Origin: AP-15 sp963701815
GTDB lineage: Bacteria > Pseudomonadota > Alphaproteobacteria > ATCC43930 > CGMCC-115725
Reading direction: 5' to 3'
Length of the DNA: 64,000 bases
Assembly: GCA_963701815.1 (NCBI GenBank)
Contig: CAVPBN010000003.1
Location: forward strand, 62,001 to 126,000
Made by a program: the position numbers and the translations under genes. Below, in pieces: positions 19,127 to 27,124 of the stretch. The first letter of the stretch is position 1; the number at the start of each line of letters is the position of its first letter. The notes below the pieces were generated by a model. It saw only the letters and a list, made by a program, of their open reading frames with translations, was not told the origin of the DNA and did no database searches.

Positions 19127-20032
19127 TCAAGGTTGCGCCCAAAGTCCGCGCTTGGCCGTCCGCGCCTCGTTTTCGCTCTGCCGATACTCGGGCGTGGCGC
19201 CGTCGCCGACCCGCCCGGAACCATTCAGGATCGCCGCCTGGGCGATGTCGACCCCGGCGCCGGTGAAGCAGCGATAGCGTCCGGTATTCGCATCCGGTTC
19301 GCATTGCAGCGCGCCCTGGGTCTTGAGCCAGTTCTCGAACGGGCCGAGGACGCTCTGCGGTCCGGGATCGATGCCCGACAGGCGGATGCGCTGATCGGCC
19401 ACCACCAATGTCGCGGCGTTGGGCACATTGCCGAGCGGTCCGTGGATGCCCGCCCCCGCCGATGTTGCCGCCGCCGGGGTCGCGGTTGCCGAAGTTGCGG
19501 TTGCCGGGGTGGCGGCTGTCGGGGTCGCAGCCGGAATCCCTGCCGCCGCGTTCTCGAACTCGATCGCCGTTCGCGGCACGTAGGCGAGCGCCCGGTTGGG
19601 CAACTCGATCTGCACCCACTGCCTGCCGGCGACCAGACCGATCGCCTTGATCCCGGCGCCCGCCCGGATCTCGCCCGACGGCCGACCGTCGGCGGCGGGT
19701 CGGTCGAGCGCCTGGACGGTGTCGCGCAGCCGAACCGTCTGGTTGAGCCACTCCTCGACCGTCACGTTCCCGAGCGGGCCGCCCGCCGCCGGACCGGATG
19801 CCCCCGCGGCCGACGAAGAGGCGGTCCCCGCCGCGTTCTGCGCCCGGCTCCCGCCCAGGCCGGCGCCGAGCGCCATCATGACGACGACCGAGAAAACCAG
19901 CGACCGGCGGGCTACGTCGCCACCGCGGCGCCGGCCCGAGGCGGGCGGTCCGGCCGCCTCGCGGAAACGCTGCCATCGGCGCGGACACCCGCGCCTGACC
20001 GGCCCCGAACCTACGCCGACAGCCTTGCTCAT
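19127..20032 (-). CDS. SH3-like plus nuclease-fold (SNase-like) exported protein
   Basis: The frame is open well upstream. I chose the ATG at 20032, although no start has a good ribosome-binding site. A basic N-terminus precedes a signal-like segment (RRSLVFSVVVMMALGAGLGG). Next comes a bacterial SH3-type domain (TVRLRDTVQALDRP to RQWVQIELPNRALAYV), then a linker with Ala-Thr repeats, then a domain resembling staphylococcal nuclease-fold proteins (LVVADQRIRLSGID, FENWLKTQGALQCEPD, SENEARTAKRGLW). The catalytic Arg/Glu set of true thermonucleases is incomplete, so it is probably a binding version. Confidence 0.55.
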   Translation of the reverse strand: MSKAVGVGSGPVRRGCPRRWQRFREAAGPPASGRRRGGDVARRSLVFSVVVMMALGAGLGGSRAQNAAGTASSSAAGASGPAAGGPLGNVTVEEWLNQTVRLRDTVQALDRPAADGRPSGEIRAGAGIKAIGLVAGRQWVQIELPNRALAYVPRTAIEFENAAAGIPAATPTAATPATATSATATPAAATSAGAGIHGPLGNVPNAATLVVADQRIRLSGIDPGPQSVLGPFENWLKTQGALQCEPDANTGRYRCFTGAGVDIAQAAILNGSGRVGDGATPEYRQSENEARTAKRGLWAQP

Positions 20033-20193
20033 TCGGCGAAACCGCCCTTGCATCCGGTGTTTTATTAAGCGATGATTACAACATAAAAACGGGGAGTTTG
20101 CAACGGGAAACGCAACGTAATAGTTAATGTTCCTTATTTGTTTCAATGTTTAAACAAATCGGCGGTCGGCCGGCGACGCGCCGCAGCGGCGAC

Positions 20194-20225
20194 GATGATC
20201 GGACCATTGGATGATCGGACCATTG
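20194..20225. repeat. perfect 16-bp tandem direct repeat upstream of the DUF6600 gene
   Basis: GATGATCGGACCATTG occurs twice back to back (20194-20209 and 20210-20225), about 85 bp before the start of the FecR/DUF6600-type gene, in a relatively AT-rich promoter region between two divergent genes. It could be a tandem operator or a slippage duplication; its position argues for a check of regulator binding. Confidence 0.6.
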
Positions 20226-20309
20226 ATTGATAACCGGATTTGAAGTAACGTTAAAGCAACCCCAAGAGGTTTATGGGATGGTGACGCGCGCGACGGGTCG
20301 CTACCTCCG

Positions 20310-22390
20310 GTGAAGCGGGTATCGCTTTTCCGCCGGGCAATGAGCGGCGCCGTCTGGCCCGTTGCGGCGAGCTGCCTTGCGATCCTGATCGCGCTCGCGG
20401 GTCCGGCGCTGGCCGAGGACCCGCCGTTGCGGGTCGGCAGCTTGAATTATATTTCCGGCGAGGTGCGGTTCTCGCTGCGCGGGGAATCCGGCGAACCCGG
20501 CGAAGCCGAAGGGTTGGCCTGGAAGGATGCCGACTTCAACCAGCCGGTTTGCCAGGACATGTCGCTGCAGACCGGACCGATGGCGCGGGCCCGCATTCGG
20601 ATCGGTCCCAACGCAATCCAGATGTCGAACGACACCGTGCTGCATATGCTCAATCTCAGCGACCAGCTGATCGAGGCCAGCATCCGGCAGGGCCGGATCT
20701 ATCTGCAATTGGGCCAGCTCGGCCCCGGCGAAAGCGTCGAGCTCGAAATCCCGCGCGGCTCGCTGTGGCTGCTGCAGGCCGGTTCCTACGATATCGAGGC
20801 GGGCAGCGCGGAGCAGCCGACGCGCATCGTCGTGTTCGACGGCAAGGCGCGTTTCGTCGGCGGGCAGGCCGATGTCGCGATCGGTGCGGGCGAGGAAGCG
20901 CAGGTGGCCGGGACATACCCCGCGGTGACGACCAGCGTGCATGCCCCTGCGGTTGCCGCACCGGCGGCGTCGACCGCCGCCGCAACGCCGCCGCCCCCGT
21001 CGCGTCAGACGGACGCGTCGAACCAGACAGGTCTCTCAAATCAGGCGAACTTGTCCCAGGCGGCGGCCCCGCCGGCCCCCTCCGAGCCCGGTCGCGTCGC
21101 CGCCGGCGGTCCGCCCGCCGCTCCCGCCGAGGCCGGCCCGCCATCCAACCCTTCTCGGGTGCAGCTGGCGTCGGCCGAGCCTGGTGCTTCAGGCGGGCAA
21201 TCCGACGATTTTTTATTCTGGGCGCAGCAGTCGAACAACAGCGCCGGCAACTCCCGGCCTCAGCAATCGGCCCGCTACGTCTCAGCCGCGACCACCGGGT
21301 ATGACGAGCTCGATCGCTACGGCGACTGGCGGACCCTGCCCGATACCGGGGCGGTCTGGTTCCCCAACTCGGTGCCGCCGGATTGGGCGCCCTATCGCTT
21401 CGGCCACTGGGACTCGATCGAGCCATGGGGCTGGACCTGGGTCGATGACCAGCCTTGGGGCTTCGCGCCGTTTCATTTCGGCCGCTGGATCAATGTCGAC
21501 GGCCGATGGGGCTGGGCGCCGGGTGCGGTCGACCCCCACCCGGTCTATGCCCCGGCCCTGGTCGCCTTTATCGCACCGCCCGACGCCTCCGGCGGCGGTG
21601 CGGGCGATCAGCCGGATGTCGGCTGGTTCCCGCTAGGGCCCGGCGACGCCTATGCCCCCTGGTACGCAGCGGGCCCCGCTTATGTGGAGCGCGTCAACGT
21701 CGTGGTTCGCGAACGCTCCGCAAGCCGATCGGAAGTGGTCGCGAGGCCTGGCGGGCGGGGCGGTTCAACCAGCAATTCGCCACCGTGGTGCCGCGGGGGA
21801 CCTTTGCCGGCGGGCATCCGGTCGAACGGGAGATGTTGAGGGTCCCGGCGTCGCGCCTGGCGACGGCGACGATGATGCGCGGCGCTCCTCGGGTGCCGGT
21901 GGAAGCGCGAGCCAGACCGGGGGCGGAGCCGGGCGGGATGCATGGCGAACCCCGCAATGCGACCCCGGTGTCGACCGGCCCGGGCGGCCGGGCCGGCGGC
22001 AATGCGGCAACTCGGCACGAGCCGGGCCATGGCGGCTTAGGGTCGGGCAGCCGAGGCGCCGAGACGCACCCCGGCGGCGGGCCGTCGCCGCAGCACAATG
22101 GCGGGCAGAATTTGGGGCGCCCGGAATTCGGCCGGTCGCAAGCCGGTCGCAATCCCGGTGAGGGTTATCGCGGCAACGCACAGCAATTTGGCCGGCCGGC
22201 GGTTTCGCAAGGCATGGGCGGGGCCTATCGGGGCGGCGCACAGGCGTTCGGAAGACCGCAGGCATTCCAGACCCCGATGGCGGCTCGCGGCTTCTCCCCG
22301 ATCGGTCGCGGATTTGGCGGGTCGATCGGGGCGCGTCCGGCGCCGGCGATGCATTTCGGCGGCGGCGGCGTCAGCGTGCACCACCGATGA
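20310..22390 (+). pseudogene. FecR-like / DUF6600-type exported protein, frameshifted
   Basis: An N-terminal signal peptide (LAILIALAGPALA) is followed by a FecR-like beta domain (VGSLNYISGEVRFSLRG ... GRIYLQLGQLGPGESVELEIPRG), a Pro/Ala-rich linker, and the DUF6600 repeats rich in Trp, Tyr and Pro (YGDWRTLPDTGAVWFP, PYRFGHWDSIEPWGWTWVD, FGRWINVDGRWGWAPG, VGWFPLGPGDAYAPWY). Near 21745 the frame breaks: the family continuation WRAGRFNQQFATVVPRGTF lies in another frame, which then runs on as a Gly/Arg-rich tail to 22390. One lost base explains it. The family is thought to act in the envelope; function unknown. Confidence 0.75.
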
Positions 22391-22487
22391 GCCGCAGCGC
22401 CGCCGACCGCAGCCGCGGCAGGATCGCGGGGGACATGCCGGGAGCGGCGCGGCTTTTCGGACATCGGGCGTGCGGGAGGCTCGGTCG

Positions 22488-23551
22488 ATGAGCACGCTCG
22501 AACAGGAGCGGACCGAACGCAGGTTGGCGGCGATTCTGATGGCCGATGTGGTCGGCTATTCGCGCCTGATGGGTAAGAACGAGGATGGGACCCACCTCGC
22601 CCTCAAGGCGGTGCAGCGCGAAGTGACCGACCCGAAGGTCGCGGAGCACCGCGGCCGCCTCGTCAAGACGATCGGCGACGGTCTCCTGGTCGAGTTCGCC
22701 AGCGTCGTCGATGCCGTCCGCTGCGCCGTCGACATCCAGCGCGCCATGGCCTTGCGCAATGTCCGGGCCGCGGCGGACGACCCGATCGTGTTTCGCATCG
22801 GCATCAATCTCGGCGACATCATCAGCGAGGACGGCGACATCTACGGCGACGGGGTCAATGTCGCAGCCCGGCTCGAAGGTCTGGCCCGGCCGGGCGGGAT
22901 CTGCGTCAGCCGGGTCGTGCGCGACCAGGTGCGCGACAAGCTCGGTTTCGGTTTCGAGGATATGGGTCCGCAACGGGTCAAGAATATCGCCCGCCCGATC
23001 CACGTCTTCCGGGTACCGCTCGACGCAACCCCGCGACTGACGCAGCGCCGGCCGTCGCGGTCGCCAAACCCGGCCAGACCCGCCAACCCCGGACCCGCTT
23101 CGGGCTTCCCGCTGCGATCGGCGGTTCGATTGCGGCGGTCGGCGCGCTGTTTTTGCTCGTTGTTTTTGCGCCGTGGTCGCGCGAGGCGCCGCGCCCGGCT
23201 GCGGCGCCGCCCCCGCCGACGATCGGCGACGCGATCATTTTCGGCAAGGACAAGGTCTTTCTGCCGCCAGCCGCAGAAAAGACGATCGAACGCCAAGCTG
23301 CTTTTCTGCGCGACAACCCAAAGATCACCGTGACGATCGAAACCTATTGTTCGCCGGACGAGGGCATCAGAGAGGGCCGCCAGACGCTCGCCGCCTTGCG
23401 CGCCAACCAGATCCGCGACGCCTTGAAGGCGCGCGGCGTCGGCGGCGAACGGGTGATGGCCGAGAACCGCTGCCAATCCGTCGGCGCCGCGGCATCGGGC
23501 GATCGACCGGCCGAGGCGCAGCAACGCCGGGCCGTGCTGATCCGCAACTAA
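22488..23551 (+). pseudogene. class III adenylate/guanylate cyclase fused to membrane helix and OmpA-like domain, frameshifted
   Basis: The ATG at 22488 has GGGAGG nine bases upstream. Residues 12-180 form a class III cyclase domain: LAAILMADVVGYSRLMG with metal Asp at about 20, VKTIGDGLLVEF with the second metal site, FRIGINLGDIISEDGDIYGDGVNVAARLE, and VRDQV. After about residue 182 one base is missing in the run near 23030. The next frame then encodes a membrane helix (AAIGGSIAAVGALFLLVVFAPW) and an OmpA_C-like domain (DNPKITVTIETYCSPDEG, LAALRANQIRDALKARGV). The domain order cyclase-TM-OmpA suggests a cyclase tied to the cell wall. Confidence 0.75.
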
Positions 23552-23707
23552 GGCGAAGATTGCGATCAAAAATCACAAATTCGATATTGGCACGGTTAGC
23601 CCGGCCGGGCATCGGCGTGGCGTCAGCCCCGGCAACAATGTCAAAGCGCTCGGTCGCGTTGCCGAGGCCGGCGGCGCAGGCCTACTTTGCTGGAGGAGCA
23701 CGTCCTA

Positions 23708-24060
23708 ATGAAAATCATAACGATCGGTCGAGGATCTGCGCTGATGGTCATGACCCTGCTGATGGCCGCGAGCCCTGCACCGTTAAGCGCCCCTTCTGCG
23801 GCAACGCTGAAAACGCTCTACAGCTTTTGCTCGCAGAGCGGCTGCCCCGACGGCCAGAACCCTTATGCCGGCCTGGTCATGGACCGAGCCGGGAACCTCT
23901 ACGGCACGACCGCGTGCCGGCGATTATGGCGATGGTACGGTGTTCAAGCTGACGCCCAACCCAGCCCAGACGGCATGGACGGAGACAGTTTTGTACCGCT
24001 TCGGCTCGCGCACCTACGACGGCGGCGCCCCTAGTGCCGGCCGACACTCTTACCCTTGGC
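23708..24060 (+). pseudogene. GloVer-repeat extracellular protein, N-terminal remnant
   Basis: A signal-peptide-bearing start (MKIITIGRGSALMVMTLLMAA) leads into LKTLYSFCSQSGCPDGQNPY, then AGLVMDRAGNLYGTT, the TIGR03803-type GloVer repeat. One extra base near 23917 shifts the frame. The continuation GDYGDGTVFKLTPNPAQ and ETVLYRFGSRTYDGGAPSAG is the rest of the first repeat and the start of a second. Only about one and a half repeats remain where intact proteins have many, so the gene is a stump. Confidence 0.7.
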
Positions 24061-24100
24061 ACCCTAAATCATCGCCGCGGATTGCTGGGCGGCGGCGACC

Positions 24101-24759
24101 GTGACCGCCCCGGATGGCCCGAATGATCCGGCAGGTGTATTGGTCGGCAGGAACAACGGCAATATCGCGGGTTCCTATGCGGGCGGCGTGGTCTCCGGCG
24201 CCGATGCGGGCGGTCTCGTCGGCGACAATTTCGGCGCGGTGTCGGGTTCGCACGCATCCGGTAGCGCAACCGGCGGCTCGGGAGGGTTTCGGAGCGCCGG
24301 CGGCCTGGTCGGCGCCAATTACCAGTCGGTGGAGGCGTCCTACGCCACCGGCAATGTCGTCGGCACGTTCGGCCGGATCGGCGGGCTGGTCGGGTTCAAC
24401 GAAATGGGCTCAGTGGCGAATTCCTACGCAATCGCGACCGTGTTGGGCATCAATGGCGTCAATGTTGGCGGACTGGTCGACGAGAATAACGGCCCGATCA
24501 CCGCGAGCTACGCTGCCGGCTAGGTCGCCGGCACGGGAATTTTACCGCGGGCGGTCTCGTCGGGTGAAGGATTTCGAACGGCTCGGTCGTCACCAGCTAT
24601 TGGGACACCTTGGCCACAGGCCAGAAGAAGAGCGCCGGCGGTGTGGGTAAAACCACCACGCAGCTTATGGCGACACTGCCAACCGGTTTTGCCGCCACAG
24701 TCTGGTCGATCGTCCCGGCGCGGAGCTATCCCTATCTCAAAGGACAGGCCTTGCCGTAG
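24101..24759 (+). pseudogene. GLUG-motif adhesin, C-terminal remnant
   Basis: Repeated GLUG units are clear: GVLVGRNNGNIAGSYAGG, GGLVGDNFGAVSGSHASG, GGLVGANYQSVEASYATG, GGLVGFNEMGSVANSYA, GGLVDENNGPITASYAAG. An in-frame TAG at 24521-24523 and an adjacent frameshift interrupt the gene. In the next frame it continues FTAGGLVG, then an in-frame TGA at 24565, then TSYWDTLATGQKKSAGGVG and WSIVPARSYPYLKGQALP to the TAG at 24757. That is the typical C-terminus of filamentous-haemagglutinin-like surface proteins. Two nonsense codons plus a frameshift make this true decay. The N-terminal secretion domain is absent. Confidence 0.75.
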
Positions 24760-24760
24760 G

Positions 24761-24865
24761 TCAGTTCTGGCCGCCGTCGACGAGGCGGTTCTCGCTGATC
24801 CACGGCGGCACCGTGCGCAGCCTGGCGCCGGCCTCCTCGACCCGGGTGCTGCAGCGCCGTACGTC
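24761..24865 (-). pseudogene. duplicated 3' end of ilvC (C-terminal 34 codons)
   Basis: On the minus strand the segment reads VRRCSTRVEEAGARLRTV and PWISENRLVDGGQN, then a stop. The intact ilvC 0.8 kb away ends LRRRAAEHEIEKIGEKLRAM and PWISENRLVDRTRN. The match runs to the stop codon, and similarity fades upstream. This is therefore an isolated, diverged copy of the ilvC 3' end, not a shadow of another gene. Confidence 0.7.
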
Positions 24866-24992
24866 CTCGTCCCCAAGAAGGTGAGCATCGGTCAGAAGAG
24901 CACGAGGCTACCGCCGGCTTGATAGGCTGACAACCGGGTCGACGCTGGACCAGCAGAACCGGCGGCAGACCCTTTGATACATTCCGATCGTA

Positions 24993-25013
24993 GGATATAT
25001 ACCGTGTATATCC
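24993..25013. promoter_or_regulatory. palindrome upstream of the vapB-like start
   Basis: GGATATA and TATATCC form a perfect 7-bp inverted repeat with a 7-bp centre, 12 bp before the vapB-like ATG, in the most AT-rich bases of the area. VapBC complexes bind such palindromes to repress their own promoter, so this is a likely relict operator overlapping a -10 element. Confidence 0.5.
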
Positions 25014-25025
25014 CGGAGTGCCGTG

Positions 25026-25175
25026 ATGGTTCGAACCACCTTGTTCCAGAGCAATCGTTCGCAGGCCGTGCGCCTGCCAAAGGAGGTACTGAGAGGCTGT
25101 GAAGGAATTGGCAACGGTGCGCTGTGCGAACATCCTGCGTCCTTCGAGACGGCGCCTCGCGCCTCCTCAGCATGA
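25026..25175 (+). pseudogene. VapB-like antitoxin, N-terminal remnant
   Basis: The 49-codon frame starts MVRTTLFQSNRSQAVRLPKEV, the swapped-hairpin AbrB-type DNA-binding start of VapB antitoxins (xxxSQAVRLPKE). After residue 21 the resemblance stops and the frame ends inside the palindromic repeat at 25137-25247. The toxin-binding C-terminus is lost. Confidence 0.7.
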
Positions 25176-25247
25176 GGTAATCCATTGATAAAATTTACCA
25201 AATTCCTCATCCTGAGGAAGCCGCGAAGCGGCTGTCTCGAAGGACGC
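25137..25247. repeat. 111-bp palindromic repeat element in the vapBC locus
   Basis: The left arm starts GCGTCCTTCGAGAC (25137) and ends CCTCAGCATGAGG. The right arm starts CCTCATCCTGAGG and ends GTCTCGAAGGACGC (25247). The arms are inverted copies over about 40 bp, separated by an AT-rich centre (TTGATAAAATTTACC). This type of unit (CCTCATCCTGAGG ... CGAAGGA) is a known interspersed palindrome of alphaproteobacterial genomes. It sits between the vapB and vapC remnants. Confidence 0.8.
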
Positions 25248-25334
25248 AAGGCGCTGGTCCCGGCCTCGGGACCGAAAGACTTGCGCAATCTCTGAGGCGA
25301 ATATCGCGATAACAATCTTCCGAAAGGGACCGGG

Positions 25335-25568
25335 GCTTCGCCGCGCGCATCGCGGTGCTGGCTTTCGCCGCTGACGGCGGCAGCCCAATCGGCGGAGATC
25401 CGGGTGGCGCTGGAGCGGAGCGGCCAGGTGATCGGCGCCTACGATTTGTTGATCGCCGGACACGCCCGCAGCCGCGGTCTGGTGGTGGTCACCGCGAACC
25501 TGGGCGAATTTGGCCGCGTCGATGGCTTGCGCTCCGAGGACTGGCTTACCGAACCCGGAATTTCCTGA
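25335..25568 (+). pseudogene. VapC-like PIN toxin, C-terminal remnant
   Basis: ARIAVLAFAAD is followed, after one extra base near 25377, by SAEIRVALERSGQVIGAYD, then LLIAGHARSRGLVVVTANLG, then EFGRVDGLRSEDWL and a stop at 25566-25568. This is the C-terminal half of a PIN-domain ribonuclease, with the catalytic Asp in YDLLIAGHA and the VTANLGEF region. The N-terminal half with the first acidic residues is missing, so it is inactive. Confidence 0.75.
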
Positions 25569-25573
25569 TCGGC

Positions 25574-26593
25574 TCAGTTCCTGGTCCGGTCGACGAGGCG
25601 GTTTTCGCTGATCCACGGCATCATCGCGCGCAATTTCTCGCCGATTTTTTCGATTTCGTGCTCGGCGGCTCGGCGGCGCAGGGCCTTGAAGCTCGGCTGG
25701 CCGGCGGTGTTTTCGAGCACCCATTCGCGCGCGAAGCGGCCGGATTGGATGTCGCCGAGGATCTTTTTCATCTCCGCCCGCACATGCTCGTCGATGACCC
25801 GCGGCCCGCGCGAATAGTCGCCGTATTCGGCGGTGTTCGACACCGAATACCGCATGTTGGCGATACCGCCTTCATAGATCAGGTCGACGATCAGCTTGAC
25901 CTCGTGGCAGCATTCGAAATAGGCCATCTCGGGCGCATAGCCGGCTTCGACCAGGGTCTCGAAGCCGGCGAGGATCAGCGAGGTCAGGCCGCCGCACAAG
26001 ACCGACTGCTCGCCGAACAGGTCGGTCTCGCATTCCTCGCGAAAGGTGGTTTCGATGACCCCGGCGCGGCCGCCGCCGATCGCCGAGGCGTAGGAGAGCG
26101 CGATTTCGAGCGCGTTGCCGGACGGGTTCTGATCGACCGCAACCAGGCACGGGACGCCGCCGCCGCGCAGATATTCCGAGCGCACGGTATGCCCCGGGCC
26201 CTTGGGCGCGATCATGAACACGTCCAGGTCGGGGCGCGGCTCGATCAGCCGGAAATGGATGCTGAGCCCGTGCGCGACGGCCAACGCGGCGCCCTCGCGC
26301 ATGTTGCCGCGCAGGTCGTTCGCGTAGAGCTGCGCCTGCAATTCGTCGGGGGCCAGCACCATGACGATGTCGGCCCATTTCGCCGCCTCGGCCGGGGTCA
26401 CCACCTTGAGGCCGGCGGCTTCGGCCTTTTGCGCCGAGGCCGAGCCCGGGCGCAGCGCCACGACCACATCCCTGACGCCGCTGTCGCGCAGATTGTTGGC
26501 GTGCGCATGGCCTTGGCTGCCGTAACCGATCACCGCGACCTTCCTCGCCTTGATCAGGTTCACGTCGGCATCGCGGTCGTAATAAACCCGCAT
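25574..26593 (-). CDS. ilvC: ketol-acid reductoisomerase (class I, NADP)
   Basis: The 339-residue enzyme converts acetolactate/acetohydroxybutyrate to dihydroxy acids in branched-chain amino acid synthesis. The N-terminal Rossmann loop is VAVIGYGSQGHAHANNLRDSG, with the NADPH-specific region ALRPGSAS. The metal and substrate site lies in ETDLFGEQSVLCGG and in the knotted C-terminal domain (ECCHEVKLIVDLIYEGG, SNTAEYGDY). Length is standard for class I. It is the last gene of the minus-strand ilvB-ilvN-ilvC set, 17 bp after ilvN. Confidence 0.97.
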   Translation of the reverse strand: MRVYYDRDADVNLIKARKVAVIGYGSQGHAHANNLRDSGVRDVVVALRPGSASAQKAEAAGLKVVTPAEAAKWADIVMVLAPDELQAQLYANDLRGNMREGAALAVAHGLSIHFRLIEPRPDLDVFMIAPKGPGHTVRSEYLRGGGVPCLVAVDQNPSGNALEIALSYASAIGGGRAGVIETTFREECETDLFGEQSVLCGGLTSLILAGFETLVEAGYAPEMAYFECCHEVKLIVDLIYEGGIANMRYSVSNTAEYGDYSRGPRVIDEHVRAEMKKILGDIQSGRFAREWVLENTAGQPSFKALRRRAAEHEIEKIGEKLRAMMPWISENRLVDRTRN

Positions 26594-26610
26594 GGTCGCC
26601 TCCTCTTATG

Positions 26611-27114
26611 TCAAAGCCGCGCCGCGCCGCGGGCGATCGCAACCGCTCCGGTGCGCGAAATCTCGATCAGCCCCAGCGGCTCCATCAGCGCAATGAAAGC
26701 GTTGAGCTTCTCGCCGGAGCCGGTCATCTCGAAGACAAAGCTGTCGGTGGTCGAATCGACGACGCGGGCGCGGAAGATGTCGGCGAGGCGCAACAACTCG
26801 ATGCGCGACTCGCCTTTGCCGGCTACTTTGACCAGCATCATTTCACGTTCGACGAAGGGCCCCTCATCGGTCAGATCGAGCACCTTGTGGACCGGGACGA
26901 GCCGCGACAGCTGCGCCTTGATCTGCTCGATGATCATGCGGGTGCCCGAGGTCACGATCGTGACCCGCGACAGGCGGTTGAGGCGGTCGACTTCGGCGAC
27001 GGTCAGGCTCTCGATGTTGTAGCCGCGCCCGGAAAACAGCCCGACGACGCGGGCCAGAATGCCCGGCTCGTTGTCGACCAGGACGGCGATCGTATGGCGT
27101 TCGATATCGGCCAT
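26611..27114 (-). CDS. ilvN: acetolactate synthase small (regulatory) subunit
   Basis: This 167-residue subunit (IlvH/IlvN type) begins RHTIAVLVDNEPGILARVVGLFSGRGYNIESLTVAE, an ACT domain that binds valine for feedback inhibition. The C-terminal ALS_ss_C domain includes REMMLVKVAGKGESRIELLRLADIFRARVVD. It activates the IlvB catalytic subunit, whose gene lies 10 bp upstream in the same operon. Confidence 0.95.
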   Translation of the reverse strand: MADIERHTIAVLVDNEPGILARVVGLFSGRGYNIESLTVAEVDRLNRLSRVTIVTSGTRMIIEQIKAQLSRLVPVHKVLDLTDEGPFVEREMMLVKVAGKGESRIELLRLADIFRARVVDSTTDSFVFEMTGSGEKLNAFIALMEPLGLIEISRTGAVAIARGAARL

Positions 27115-27124
27115 GGCCGCGTCC

